A DNA stretch of 64,000 bases from Haloterrigena sp. H1 (GCF_005938085.1 NZ_SMZK01000003.1:202977-266976); one strand, 5' to 3'. Shown: positions 7,053 through 16,447, counted from the stretch's first letter. Translations and numbers: made by a program. Notes: generated by a model from the sequence alone, not told the origin.

Positions 7053-9038
7053 CTACTCGAACTTCTCTAACAACTCCCCGTAGAACGCGCTGTCGTGTTC
7101 GCCTGCCAGTTTCTCGACGATCAGCTCCGGTGTCGACCGCGCCAGATGGTCTTTGACTGGCGAGCGATTGACCTCGAGTTCGCCGTCGACGAGGCCGACG
7201 GCTTCGATCCCGTCGACGGTCACGGCGAAGTCGGCCATTTCGCGGATTTCGCCGGCAAGATGGGAGACGAACACCGCCGTCGCGCCGTTGTCCGACAGTG
7301 CCTCCAGGATGCCGGCGATGATCTTCGCCGACGCGCCGGGCTCGGTGATACTCTCGAGTTCGTCGACTAACACGAGCGAGCCCTCGCCGCCCTGTGCGAG
7401 GTCGGCGAACTCGCGGACGGTCGACTCGAACGCGCCCGCGTCCAGCGTCCCCTGGGTCTTTGCGTGGTAGTGGAGATCATCGAATCGCCGCAGGCGGACG
7501 CCGTTGGCGGGGACGGGCAGTCCCATGTGGGCCAACACCACCACGCTCGCGACCAGATCCAGCGTGGAGGTCTTCCCGCCGCTGTTGACCCCCGAGAGCA
7601 AGGCAACGCCCGACACCGCGTAATCGACGGGATCGATGCGCTCGAGCGGTTCCTCGAGCAGCGGCGAGCGGCCGCCTTCGATGTCGAAGCCGACAGCCGC
7701 GGCCGGGTCGACGAACTCCGGCAGCACGCAGTCGAAGTTGTCGGCAAAGCGGGCGATCGCGAGTTCTACGTCTAACTCGAGTGCGTCGCGGACGAGTTGG
7801 CGGGCACCCTCGCGCTGGTCGGCCAGCTCGGCAGCGAGCGCGCGTTTGAGCCGGCCCGCACGGCGGTCCTTGGCCGCCGTGAGTTCCTCGCGCAGCCGGC
7901 CGACGACATCCTCGTCGCGCTCGACCGGGAACGTCGGCTCGTCGCCGAACGCGCGGCGAGCGGTCTCGGCCTCGCCGGCCTCGAGATCGAGCGCATCGAC
8001 GAGGTGCTCGCGGGCCGCCGCGACGGCGTCTGCGTACTCGTCCGCCAGTTCCCGCGAGAGCAAGGAGTCGACGCCGGCCCCGCGCTCGACCAGCGACAGC
8101 AAGTCAGAGCCTTCGATGGTAACGTCCTGTTCGCGGATCGCCTCCCGAAGCCGGTCGTTGGCGACGCTTTCTGCCGCACTCGCCGCCGCGTCCAGATCGT
8201 CGACTGCCGTCGTCAACCGGTCGAGTTCGTCATCGCCCGCGACCGTCCCGTCTTCGGCCAGCCGCGAGAGCCCATCTTCGAGCGCCGCGAGGTCGCACGG
8301 GGCCTCGAGATCGGCGGCCCGATGGACCGCGATGGCAGCCTGCAGCCGATCGCGGTTGCGCGCGAAGAAGGCGAGCGGGCGTTCGGGGACGACCTCGGCG
8401 GGGGTCTCGAGGGCGTCGGGCCGGACCTGTACGTCTCCATCGAGGGCGACGCCGGCAAAAGACTCGTCGAGGGCGATCACCGTCGCGTAGCCCCGTGCGA
8501 GTTCGGCCAGTCCCTGGGTGTCCTCGACGACCTCGACGGAGAGTTCCGGAATCGCCTCGCGGGCCTCGCTGTAGCGTTCGGCGTCGGTCGTCGCCAGACA
8601 GCGCTCGCGGACCCGTACGTCGCCGGGCTCGCGGAGCGGTTCGACTCCTGCGAGCGCCTCGAGGACGTCGGGGTCGGGGTCGCGCTCGAGTGCCTCCCGG
8701 GCGAACGCCTGCACCTCGTCGATACGCGACCGCCGCGGGCTCGGATAGAGCGTCTCGAGACGCTGGGCGGCGTAATCGGTGACCGTCCGGTCTTTGAGCA
8801 GGCCGAGGACCTCGCGGTAGATCTCGCGGGCGCGGTCGGTCGCGAGGAACCCACCCGGGTCGTCGTGCTCGAGCCGGATCGCCCCCCGTGCGATGCGGGC
8901 GGCCCGGCCCTGAGAGATTCCCGGCGCGGTCGCAAGCGTCGCCACGTCGCCCGCCCGCAGCGCGCGCTCGGGATCGTCGAGTTCGGCCAGCGCGCGGGCC
9001 GTCTTCTCGCCGACGCCCGGAATCGACTCGAGGTCCAT
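7053..9038 (-). CDS. MutS-family DNA mismatch-repair-like ATPase with N-terminal helix-hairpin-helix
   Basis: A 661-residue protein. Residues 1-50 form a helix-hairpin-helix domain (LESIPGVGEKTARALAEL, then APGISQGRAARIARG). A long helical core follows. The C-terminal ABC-type MutS ATPase has a Walker A GVNSGGKTS near residue 455, a Q-loop region and a Walker B LVLVDELESIT near residue 558, then AVFVSHLAGEI. No mismatch-recognition domain (Phe-X-Glu) is visible, so it resembles the MutS2/MutS5 group acting on recombination structures, not canonical MutS. It lacks an obvious Smr nuclease domain. Confidence 0.87.
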   Translation of the reverse strand: MDLESIPGVGEKTARALAELDDPERALRAGDVATLATAPGISQGRAARIARGAIRLEHDDPGGFLATDRAREIYREVLGLLKDRTVTDYAAQRLETLYPSPRRSRIDEVQAFAREALERDPDPDVLEALAGVEPLREPGDVRVRERCLATTDAERYSEAREAIPELSVEVVEDTQGLAELARGYATVIALDESFAGVALDGDVQVRPDALETPAEVVPERPLAFFARNRDRLQAAIAVHRAADLEAPCDLAALEDGLSRLAEDGTVAGDDELDRLTTAVDDLDAAASAAESVANDRLREAIREQDVTIEGSDLLSLVERGAGVDSLLSRELADEYADAVAAAREHLVDALDLEAGEAETARRAFGDEPTFPVERDEDVVGRLREELTAAKDRRAGRLKRALAAELADQREGARQLVRDALELDVELAIARFADNFDCVLPEFVDPAAAVGFDIEGGRSPLLEEPLERIDPVDYAVSGVALLSGVNSGGKTSTLDLVASVVVLAHMGLPVPANGVRLRRFDDLHYHAKTQGTLDAGAFESTVREFADLAQGGEGSLVLVDELESITEPGASAKIIAGILEALSDNGATAVFVSHLAGEIREMADFAVTVDGIEAVGLVDGELEVNRSPVKDHLARSTPELIVEKLAGEHDSAFYGELLEKFE

Positions 9039-9280
9039 GTCTCGAGGTGCGTATCAAACCGGAGCGAGAAAAAGTTCCCGCCCGGATCGGGCGAAGTCGG
9101 CGTGACGAGTGTCTGTGTGCTATGCCGACAGTCCACGTAGCATGGACTGACAGCGGTGTCGAGTATTTATACGGACACACGACTAGCGTCCGGACGTGCA
9201 ACCGAAACGGCAGCCCGAATGGCCCGATTTGAGACAGTGGCGGCGAACGGACACACGTCGGGACCGACCGAGCCGAACGC

Positions 9281-10240
9281 ATGGAGTATGAGCGTTCGGA
9301 CGCGGTCGACGACCGCCTCGAGTGGCTGCGGACCTACGGCTACGGGCTCTGTATGGGAACGGCAGACGCCCTGCCCGGCGTCTCCGGCGGGACCGTCGCG
9401 CTGTTACTCGGCTTCTATGGCCGGCTGATCGCCGCGGTCACCGCGTTTACACCCTGGCGGGCAGCCGCCGTGCTCCGGGGGTACCATCCCGACCAGCGGA
9501 CGAAGGCGCGGGAAGCGCTGCTCGAGTTGGATCTCGGCTTTCTGCTCCCGCTCGGCGTCGGCATCATCACCGCGGTCGTCGTCGTCGCCGACGCCGTCTC
9601 ATCATTGGCACAGTCCCATCCGGTCGCGATGTTCGGCTTCTTTACCGGCCTGATCGCCGCCTCGGTGATCACGCTCGGTCGAAGCCTCACGATCGACTCA
9701 CCGACACACATCGGCGTCGCGATGACGGGGGCCAGCCTCGCGTTGCTGGTCGCCGCCGACATCGTCTCGCTGCCCGGAAGCGGCCCAATGGTGATCGTCC
9801 TCGCCGGTGCGATCGCCGTCAGCGCGATGATCCTGCCGGGGATCTCAGGGTCGCTAATCTTGATCCTGCTCGGTCAGTACGTCTTCCTCTCGTCGGAACT
9901 GAGCGCGTTCGTCCACGCGCTTGGTACCCTGCCCAGCGGAGGCTCGCTCGCGGCCGTCACCGATCCGGGAACGACCGTGGTGCTGTTCGTCGTCGGCGGC
10001 GCAACCGGTCTCCTCACGATCGCCCGCGTCGTCCGCATCGCATTAGATCGCCACCGCGGGCTCACGCTCGTTTTCCTCGTGAGCCTCATCGCCGGCTCGG
10101 TACCGGCCCCGCTGACCAACATCGCCAAGACGCACGCGTGGACGACGGAAACCATAACGCTGACCGCCGTATGGGCGGTCGTCGGTGCGATCGCGCTGTT
10201 CGGCCTCGAGTATCTCGTCGGCGGGTTCGAACCGGAGTAA
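9281..10240 (+). CDS. DUF368 family membrane protein (putative polyprenyl-phosphate transporter)
   Basis: A 319-residue protein with about eight hydrophobic segments and the DUF368 signature near residue 25, GTADALPGVSGGTVALLLGF. A second copy of a similar loop (MILPGISGSLILILLGQY) lies near residue 182, as expected of an internally duplicated transporter. DUF368 proteins in bacteria recycle undecaprenyl phosphate across the membrane; in archaea the likely substrate is dolichyl phosphate, which is an inference. ATG 9281 precedes the soluble MEYERSDAVDDR leader. Confidence 0.85.
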   Translation: MEYERSDAVDDRLEWLRTYGYGLCMGTADALPGVSGGTVALLLGFYGRLIAAVTAFTPWRAAAVLRGYHPDQRTKAREALLELDLGFLLPLGVGIITAVVVVADAVSSLAQSHPVAMFGFFTGLIAASVITLGRSLTIDSPTHIGVAMTGASLALLVAADIVSLPGSGPMVIVLAGAIAVSAMILPGISGSLILILLGQYVFLSSELSAFVHALGTLPSGGSLAAVTDPGTTVVLFVVGGATGLLTIARVVRIALDRHRGLTLVFLVSLIAGSVPAPLTNIAKTHAWTTETITLTAVWAVVGAIALFGLEYLVGGFEPE

Positions 10241-10246
10241 CGCCGA

Positions 10247-10574
10247 TCAGTCGTCGAAATCGGCGTCCTCGAAGTGTTCGTTCGCGAGGTCGTCGATCAA
10301 CTCCTCGACGAGTCCTGTTTGTCACCGTCTATATCGTCGATCGCGCCGATGCCGTGGCCGCCGCTTTTCGCCGTCTGCAGGGCGTTCTTGTTGAGGTCGC
10401 CGTCGGGCTCGACCACCGGGAGCTTGAGGTCAGTGAAGTTCTCCGGCGGGAATCCGGATGCCGAGAGGATGAAGTGATCCGCGACCTCGCTCAGGTCGTC
10501 GGTGTCGAAGTCCTCGAGTCGTGGCTCGTCCCATTCCTCGGTCGTCGTCCCCGAAACGTGGTTCGTGCAGCGAG
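10247..10574 (-). pseudogene. virus/provirus-like protein remnant, frameshifted
   Basis: On the minus strand a coding-like stretch runs TNHVSGTTTEEWDEPRLEDF, then SASGFPPENFTDLKLPVVEP, and stops after a frameshift near 10310. The natural C-terminus EELIDDLANEHFEDADFDD continues in the other frame to the stop at 10247. No start codon opens the frame upstream. The middle part resembles a small protein I associate with haloarchaeal proviruses; that match is from memory. The break plus the missing 5' end suggest a decayed fragment. It lies tail to tail with the DUF368 gene. Confidence 0.5.
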
Positions 10575-10674
10575 TAGTCGGTCACGGCAGCGGCTATGCG
10601 ACGGCGGACGATCGGCGTCCGGCTTGCGTGTTCAGCCACCTCGAGCCCGCTTCGTGGACGACGACGGACTGCGA

Positions 10675-11235
10675 TCAGTTGCCGTCGGCGTATTCGTACT
10701 CTCGTTCGGGATCGTCTACGCCTTCGGTTCGGGAGCCGACCCAGGCACCCAGCGAGAGCCCGTAGACGAGGTGGCCAGCGTGGAAGAGCGCGAGCTCGTC
10801 GGCCTCAAGGCGGATGTCGAGCAGTCCCTGCAACACGACCTGTACGCCAAAAGCGGACAGGGCCAGGCCGTAGATCGACCCCCAGACGAGCCCGCGCTGT
10901 TCGGGTTCGATCGATCGGCCCGCGTCGTACAAAGAGAACAACACGCCGAAGACCACACCCGAACTGATCCCGTAGAGCAGGTGCAGGGCGAGGGCGGCAA
11001 CCGAGTGGTCGTCCGGATCGCCGCCGGCGACGTACTGCGACCAGAAGTTCGCCGACGGAGGCAACGATCGCAAGAGCGGCAGGCGGAAGGCGGTCATAAT
11101 GAGCGTCGCAACGAACCCGCCTTGAATCCCGCGAACAACGGCGTCGGCGATGTGCTCCTCGCGTGAGTGTTCGTCTACGTCTTCAGTATGCCCCTCGGTT
11201 TCGGAAAGGGATCGGAGGCGATCGACGAGGATCAT
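10675..11235 (-). CDS. conserved haloarchaeal membrane protein
   Basis: A 186-residue protein with four predicted transmembrane segments (GIQGGFVATLIMTAFRL, ALALHLLYGISSGVVFGVLF, GSIYGLALSAFGVQVVLQGL, GHLVYGLSLGAWVG) and acidic termini. The segment pattern with paired His (HLLYG, HLVYG) resembles small uncharacterised haloarchaeal membrane families. The start is ATG 11235. The region at 10575-10674 between it and the virus-like remnant holds nothing recognisable. Function unknown. Confidence 0.75.
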   Translation of the reverse strand: MILVDRLRSLSETEGHTEDVDEHSREEHIADAVVRGIQGGFVATLIMTAFRLPLLRSLPPSANFWSQYVAGGDPDDHSVAALALHLLYGISSGVVFGVLFSLYDAGRSIEPEQRGLVWGSIYGLALSAFGVQVVLQGLLDIRLEADELALFHAGHLVYGLSLGAWVGSRTEGVDDPEREYEYADGN

Positions 11236-11382
11236 GGTCGTTTCAGGGACCCTACGCCGGACGACATCTTAACCGCCGGGCGCGCTGCTGACTGCATCCG
11301 TCCACCGTCTCGGCGACGGGCGAGCGGGACCGCACGGTGTCGTGACAACGTCCTTTTGCCCGCGCGGCCCGAACGACGGGCC

Positions 11383-12228
11383 ATGACATCGGTCGAGGCG
11401 AAACGCGCGGCCGCCCGCGACGACCTCGCGGCCCGCGATGGGGTCCTCGTGGCCTTCTCCGGCGGGGTCGACTCGAGCGTGGTGGCCGCACTCGCCCACG
11501 ACGCACTCGGCGACGACGCCGTCGCCTGCACCGCAAAGAGTGAGACGCTCCCCGAGGCCGAACTCGAGGACGCCAGACGCGTCGCCGACGAGATCGGCAT
11601 CCGCCACGAGATCGTCTCCTTCTCGGAACTCGACAGCGACGCGTTCGTCGAAAACGACGACGATCGCTGCTATCACTGCCGGACGATGCGCCTCGGCGAG
11701 ATGCAAGCGACGGCCCGCGAACTCGGGATCAGGACGGTCTGTGATGGGACCAACGCCGACGATCCGGGCGCTGGCCACCGGCCCGGCCTGCAGGCCGTCG
11801 ACGAACTCGACGTCCACTCGCCGCTGCTGGCTCACGACATCACGAAAGCGGAGGTCCGCGAGATCGCCGCCCACTACGACCTCTCGGTCGCCGACAAACC
11901 CTCGATGGCCTGTCTCTCCTCGCGCATCCCGACCGGCCTCGAAGTCACCGACGATCGACTCACGCGGATAGAACGGGCCGAGGCCCTGTTGCGCCAGTGG
12001 GGGTTCGACCAGTTCCGCGTCCGCGACCACGACGGCCTCGCGCGCATCGAGGTCGCGCCAGAGGAACTCGAGCGCGCGCTGACCCGCGAGTTCGCGGAGA
12101 CGGTTCGCGAGGAACTCTCGCGGCTGGGGTTCGATCACGTCACGCTCGACCTCCACGGCTACCGGACCGGCAGCGTCAGCCCCGCGGGCGACGAGGAGGC
12201 CACGGCGGAGTCGACGAGCGACGACTGA
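11383..12228 (+). CDS. larE: ATP-dependent sacrificial sulfur transferase LarE family
   Basis: A 281-residue PP-loop enzyme. The ATP-binding motif VAFSGGVDSSVVAAL is near residue 22. The conserved LarE segment SMACLSSRIPTG near residue 171 holds the Cys that in LarE gives up its sulfur to build the nickel-pincer cofactor. Another Cys pair (RCYHC) lies near residue 97. ATG 11383 starts MTSVEAKRAAARDDL. No larB or larC lies next to it, so it may serve a different thiolation; some LarE-like proteins are annotated only as asparagine-synthase/PP-loop proteins. Confidence 0.88.
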   Translation: MTSVEAKRAAARDDLAARDGVLVAFSGGVDSSVVAALAHDALGDDAVACTAKSETLPEAELEDARRVADEIGIRHEIVSFSELDSDAFVENDDDRCYHCRTMRLGEMQATARELGIRTVCDGTNADDPGAGHRPGLQAVDELDVHSPLLAHDITKAEVREIAAHYDLSVADKPSMACLSSRIPTGLEVTDDRLTRIERAEALLRQWGFDQFRVRDHDGLARIEVAPEELERALTREFAETVREELSRLGFDHVTLDLHGYRTGSVSPAGDEEATAESTSDD

Positions 12229-12412
12229 CCCGCGTCCATCAGCCCGGCGTATTCGTCGATCGTCCGACTCGACACAAATCAAGTAGACAAACGGCCAAAA
12301 TATAACCGCATTTCGCAGTATGAATTCGCCAATAGTGAAGATAGCGGCAGTGTGTTCGGGAATATTGCACGTTGCGATACGGACGTAGCTTTTGGGCTGA
12401 TAGGAGTGATCG

Positions 12413-12769
12413 ATGGATGCTGACGTGCCGCTCGAGTGGACTACCGAAGAGTCTCGGACCTACACCCCGACGCATACCGACCGAGAGATGGAGTATCGGA
12501 CGTATCGCCACGAGTCAGGAGATCTCCGCCTCAAAGTCGCGCCGGCCTCGCTCGACGGCGAGGACCACCCCGGCTACGCGCTGACCGCGACGAGCTATCC
12601 GGGGCTGGATATCTCGGACACGATGCGAGTACGACGGGTTCTCACGTTCAGACGGTGTGATCGGATCGCACAGCAGTTCATGGATCTCTTCTCGGCCAGC
12701 TACGACGGCCCCGGCTCGCTCGAGGATGCACTCGAGTACGCCTACGAGCGCACCCGCGAACACCGGTAG
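12413..12769 (+). CDS. conserved haloarchaeal hypothetical protein
   Basis: A 118-residue soluble protein starting MDADVPLEWTTEESRTYTPT. ATAGGAG lies 8 bases before ATG 12413, a usable ribosome binding site. The central part (REMEYRTYRHESGDLRLKVAPA) looks like a beta-rich domain. It ends six bases before the convergent amphi-Trp gene. No family motif recognised. Confidence 0.72.
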   Translation: MDADVPLEWTTEESRTYTPTHTDREMEYRTYRHESGDLRLKVAPASLDGEDHPGYALTATSYPGLDISDTMRVRRVLTFRRCDRIAQQFMDLFSASYDGPGSLEDALEYAYERTREHR

Positions 12770-12775
12770 TTACAG

Positions 12776-13060
12776 TTACTCGATGGACAGGTCGCCACCG
12801 GTGCCGTCGTCGCCGCCGTCCTCGTCCCACTCGAGTTCGAACTCGACGGAGAGTTCGCCGGGTGCGTCGGTCGGGCCTTCGCGTTCGGCTTTGACCTCGA
12901 AGGTCGGCCGAGCCGGCGGCTCGAGGGTGACCGACTCCGAACCGGCCGAGAGCGTGATCGCCTCGTCGGCATCCAGATTATCAGCGACGCGGCGGAGCAG
13001 CGACGCGATTTCGGCTCTGTCTAGATTGCTTTCGGACTTGAAGAGCACTTCTTCAGGCAT
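12776..13060 (-). CDS. amphi-Trp domain-containing protein
   Basis: A 94-residue protein. It starts MPEEVLFKSESNLDRAEIASLLRR and continues with a beta-rich part (EAITLSAGSESVTLEPP, FELEWDED), the layout of the small amphi-Trp family. The C-terminus is very acidic and Gly-rich. The family is common in haloarchaea, often in several copies, and has no known biochemical role. A repeat-rich region lies upstream. Confidence 0.82.
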   Translation of the reverse strand: MPEEVLFKSESNLDRAEIASLLRRVADNLDADEAITLSAGSESVTLEPPARPTFEVKAEREGPTDAPGELSVEFELEWDEDGGDDGTGGDLSIE

Positions 13061-13125
13061 ACACCCAAATACGTCTCGAGCGTTGATATACTATCTGGCG
13101 CGACTGGTCGCAATACTGTCGGTCA

Positions 13126-13317
13126 TACTGCCGGACAACAGTCAGTAAAGACTCGATCGCGTCCCGACGGCTGTCGCCGTCGGTGACAGCGACTCGAGTG
13201 CGATCGATGTCCGATACGGACTACTGTCAGTCATTGCTGGTGCAACCGCAACCCGCACTGCGGTTGCACCGGTACATTGGTACAGCAGACCGTATGAACC
13301 GTTTTGTCCGGCAGTAT
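13126..13317. repeat. family A intergenic palindromic repeat interrupted by a family B repeat
   Basis: The left end TACTGCCGGACAACAGTC at 13126 and the right end GTTTTGTCCGGCAGTATC at 13301 match family A copies at 47.4 and 50.0 kb. Between them, 13216-13293 is a family B element with ends ACGGACTACTGT and ACAGCAGACCGT and a perfect internal 12-bp stem (13239-13250 with 13259-13270, 8-base loop). The element fills the gap between the amphi-Trp gene and nasA. Confidence 0.75.
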
Positions 13318-13346
13318 CAGTAGTCGCTGGCCAGTCCGTCGATCCA

Positions 13347-15437
13347 TCACGACAGAAACTCGAGACGAACCGCACACTGCTTGAAATTCGGCTCCTTCGA
13401 CCGTGGATCGACGGCAGCGGTCGTGAGGGCGTTGACGCTCGGATGGTGGATCGGCAGCCAGACGACGCCATCGGGGATCGCCGCGTCGGATTCGACGCGG
13501 ACGGTGATCGCGGCACGCCGAGAGACGAGGCGTGCCAGCCGACCCCCGTCGCTCGTGTTCCCGGCGGCGGACAGCTCGAGGGAATCGACGAACGAAGCCG
13601 CCGTCGCCGGGCTGAGCCGCGCCGTCGGAGGTCCCTCCGCGCGGGTTCGTACCCCGGTGTTGTACGCGTTCGGCCGGCGCGCGGTCGTCAGCGTGAGCGG
13701 GTAGATGTTGTCTGGCGGGTCAGGAAGCGGCCGGCCCTCGGCGCTCGAGAACCGCGCCCGCCCGGACGGCGTCGGGAACGACCACGATTCGCCGGCATCC
13801 GCGTCGCCGTCGGGTCCGCCGTCGTAGTACCGGTAGCCGACTGAATCGTTTGCCGTCGGTGCCGGCCAGCGGACCGCACGATCGGCCTCGAGTCGTTCGT
13901 AACTGATTCCCGAGCAATCGGCCGGCGTGCCGGCGGTCAGCGCCGCGAACTCGTCGAAGATCGTCTCAGGCACGGGTCGTTCATCGAACAGGCTGGGGAC
14001 GAGACGACCGGCGAGCTGGCCGATGATCTCGAGGTCCGTTTGCGCCGCCGCCGGCGGCGCCGTCGCAGCCCGCACCCGCGAGACGGTTCGATCCATGCTG
14101 ATCGTTGTCCCTTCGGACTCACCCCAGGTTGCCGCGGGGAGGACGACATCGGCGTACGCGACCGTCTCGCTCCGGAAGGCATCCTGGACGACAAGGAACA
14201 CATCGTCGAGTTGCTCGCGGACGCGAGTCGCGTCCGGCATACCCGCGACGGGGTTGGTCGCGACCGCGTAGACCGCGTCGATCTCATCGCCGATCGCGTC
14301 GACGAGGCCGACCGGGCCCGGCCCTGGCTCATCGGGAAGCCGCGAAACAGGGACATCCCAGGCCTCGGCGACCGCTCTGCGGTGGTCGAGGTTACCGAAC
14401 GGCCGGTGGCCGGGCCAGGTTCCCTTCGCGGAACAGACGCGGGTTCCCATCGAGTTCGCCTGTCCGGTCAGCGAGAACGGCCCCGACCCCGGCCGCAGGT
14501 TGCCGGTCGCGAGACAGAGATCGATCAGTGCGCCTGCGGCCGCGGTCCCGTTGACGCTCTGGTTGATCCCCATCCCCCAGTACAGCAAGGCCGGGTCCTC
14601 GAGCGCGTCGGCCAGCCGGTCGACGTCGGCCATCGAGACGCCCGCCCGCTCGGCGGCGCCGGCCGCGTCGGGGAGGTCCGCACGGAGATCGTCGAAGCCA
14701 GTCGTCGCCGCGGCGACGAACGCCTCGTCGACCCGGTCGGTCTCGAGGACGCGAGCGAGGACCGCTCGAGCGAGCGCAAGGTCGCCGCCGGGCTCGAGCG
14801 GAACGTGGTGATCGGCGGCCGCGGCGGTCTCGCTGTGGACGGGATCGACGACGATGAGTCGAGAGTCGTCTTGGACCGCGGACTGGCGGATCCAACGGAA
14901 TAGGACTGGATGTGCGACTGCTGGGTTCGCTCCCCAGATGACGTGGCTCTCGGCCACGGGGATGTCGTCGTAGGTCGGCGGCGGCGCATCGCTGCCGAAG
15001 GCGTCGTCGTAGGCGGTAACCGCCGACGCCATACAGAGCGTCGTGTTTGCATCGTAGTACCGCGTGCCGACGCCGCCGCGGGCAAGTTTCCCCAGCGCGT
15101 AGGCCGCCTCGGTGGTCTGCTGGCCGCTGCCCAGGACGGCGACGGCGTCGCTGCTCCGGGCGAGCGCGGTCCCGAGTCCGTCAGCCGCGCGCTCGAGCGC
15201 CCTCTCCCAGGTCGTCGCGACGAGGTCGCCGTCCTCACGGACGAGCGGCTGAGTCAGCCGCTGGCCGTCCGGCTCGGCAGTCTCGCGGATGCCACGGCGA
15301 CACGCGAGGCCCTGGCTAACCGGATGGGCGGGATCGCCACGGACGGCCTCGAGGCTGTTGCTCCCGTTCGTGGCCGCCTGAAGCAATCCACAGCCGACCG
15401 CACAGCGCATACACGTCGTCGGGACGCGGTCAGTCAC
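13347..15437 (-). CDS. nasA: assimilatory nitrate reductase (molybdopterin oxidoreductase family)
   Basis: A roughly 696-residue molybdoenzyme of the NasA/formate dehydrogenase type that reduces nitrate to nitrite in the cytoplasm. The N-terminal [4Fe-4S] motif is TTCMRCAVGCGLL with a fourth Cys in LACRRGI. Molybdopterin-binding blocks include GSGQQTTEAAYALGKLARGG, WGANPAVAHP and the C-terminal NAYNTGVRTR. There is no Tat signal. GTG 15437 (VTDRVPTTC) is preferred because GGAGGTGAG lies just upstream; an upstream GTG at 15467 is possible. No nitrite reductase, ferredoxin or nitrate transporter gene is next to it. Confidence 0.87.
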   Translation of the reverse strand: MTDRVPTTCMRCAVGCGLLQAATNGSNSLEAVRGDPAHPVSQGLACRRGIRETAEPDGQRLTQPLVREDGDLVATTWERALERAADGLGTALARSSDAVAVLGSGQQTTEAAYALGKLARGGVGTRYYDANTTLCMASAVTAYDDAFGSDAPPPTYDDIPVAESHVIWGANPAVAHPVLFRWIRQSAVQDDSRLIVVDPVHSETAAAADHHVPLEPGGDLALARAVLARVLETDRVDEAFVAAATTGFDDLRADLPDAAGAAERAGVSMADVDRLADALEDPALLYWGMGINQSVNGTAAAGALIDLCLATGNLRPGSGPFSLTGQANSMGTRVCSAKGTWPGHRPFGNLDHRRAVAEAWDVPVSRLPDEPGPGPVGLVDAIGDEIDAVYAVATNPVAGMPDATRVREQLDDVFLVVQDAFRSETVAYADVVLPAATWGESEGTTISMDRTVSRVRAATAPPAAAQTDLEIIGQLAGRLVPSLFDERPVPETIFDEFAALTAGTPADCSGISYERLEADRAVRWPAPTANDSVGYRYYDGGPDGDADAGESWSFPTPSGRARFSSAEGRPLPDPPDNIYPLTLTTARRPNAYNTGVRTRAEGPPTARLSPATAASFVDSLELSAAGNTSDGGRLARLVSRRAAITVRVESDAAIPDGVVWLPIHHPSVNALTTAAVDPRSKEPNFKQCAVRLEFLS

Positions 15438-15526
15438 GACGCTCACCTCCGACGAGCAGGGCGACACAGGTCAATGACGATTCGTTCCACCGATCACGAG
15501 CGTCGAGTCGAGACGACATCGGTCGA

Positions 15527-16447
15527 TTATCGGCCGACCCACTTCAGGACGAACAGCGTTCCCTCGAACAGCAGGATCATGGTGACGGCCACGAGGATCG
15601 GGGCCATCCCCGTCGGATCGAGCGTGAACATAAAGGACAGCCCCGCGAACGCCGCCCAGAAGTACAGGCGCTTCTGAGCCAGCCAGCGACGGGTCGTCAC
15701 GCCCATCATGATCGCGAGCATGATAAAGAGCGGAATCTGGAAAACGATGGCGAGAAAGCCCATCAGCGTGATGACCAGATTGAACGTCTCGCCGAGTGCG
15801 TAGGCAACGATCGCACTGTCCTCGGCGTAGTAGGTGAAATACTGAAAGAGGATCGGCAACACGAGGACGTACGAAAACAGCATGCCGACCGCCCCGAGCA
15901 CGACGCTCGTCGGCACGGCCGCGAGGTAGTACTTGCGCTCGTTTGGATACAGTCCCGGCCGCATGAACAGGTAACACTCGTAGACGAACGCCGGCAGCGC
16001 GACCATGATCCCGAGCAGCGACGCGACCTTGATCCGGGTCAGCCACAGCTCGAGGGGCTGGTAGACGTGCGGTGGCGGCGCATTGCCGCCGGAGGGGAAC
16101 ACGGAAAACCAGACGAACTCGATGGCCTGCGAAGCCCACAGCAGACCGATCGCCGTCCCACCAGCGCCGAACAGCAACACGACCGCCAGCCGAAGCACCA
16201 TCTCTTCGATGTGATCGGCCAGCGGCATCTCCTCGTCGTCCGGCGGCGTCGAGACCCCACCGATGTCATCGTCGGAGTCCGGATAGGTCGGCTCGGGAGA
16301 CGGGTGATCGCCGACGACGCCCTCGCCGTCGGTCTCGAGAGGCGGCGCCGCGTCGGCGTCCTCGAGGGGTGGCTGGGGCTCATCGGAGCCGTCCCGTGAC
16401 TCTGTGGAACCCTCGGGGTCGCGGTCGTCCACCGGCTCGTCCGACAT
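15527..16447 (-). CDS. tatC: twin-arginine translocase subunit TatC (TatCo type)
   Basis: A 306-residue membrane protein. Residues 1-85 are an acidic cytoplasmic extension; about six transmembrane segments follow. The TatC signatures are present: MPLADHIEEMVLRL near residue 73 (signal-peptide recognition), then LWLTRIKVASLLG and PAFVYECYLFMRPGLYPNERKY. TatC binds RR signal peptides and is the core of the export pore, heavily used in haloarchaea. It faces the double TatC gene across a shared 140-bp promoter region with TATA-like GGTTATAGG at 16470-16478. Confidence 0.94.
   Translation of the reverse strand: MSDEPVDDRDPEGSTESRDGSDEPQPPLEDADAAPPLETDGEGVVGDHPSPEPTYPDSDDDIGGVSTPPDDEEMPLADHIEEMVLRLAVVLLFGAGGTAIGLLWASQAIEFVWFSVFPSGGNAPPPHVYQPLELWLTRIKVASLLGIMVALPAFVYECYLFMRPGLYPNERKYYLAAVPTSVVLGAVGMLFSYVLVLPILFQYFTYYAEDSAIVAYALGETFNLVITLMGFLAIVFQIPLFIMLAIMMGVTTRRWLAQKRLYFWAAFAGLSFMFTLDPTGMAPILVAVTMILLFEGTLFVLKWVGR

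Noticed and set aside
7797..9140. A 447-codon frame antisense to the MutS-like gene
   Set aside because: The minus strand carries the helix-hairpin-helix and MutS ATPase motifs; the antisense frame has none.
9322..11166. A long plus-strand open frame of 614 codons overlapping DUF368 and the genes after it
   Set aside because: Arginine-rich composition and overlap with well-supported genes on both strands mark it as a shadow frame of GC-rich DNA.
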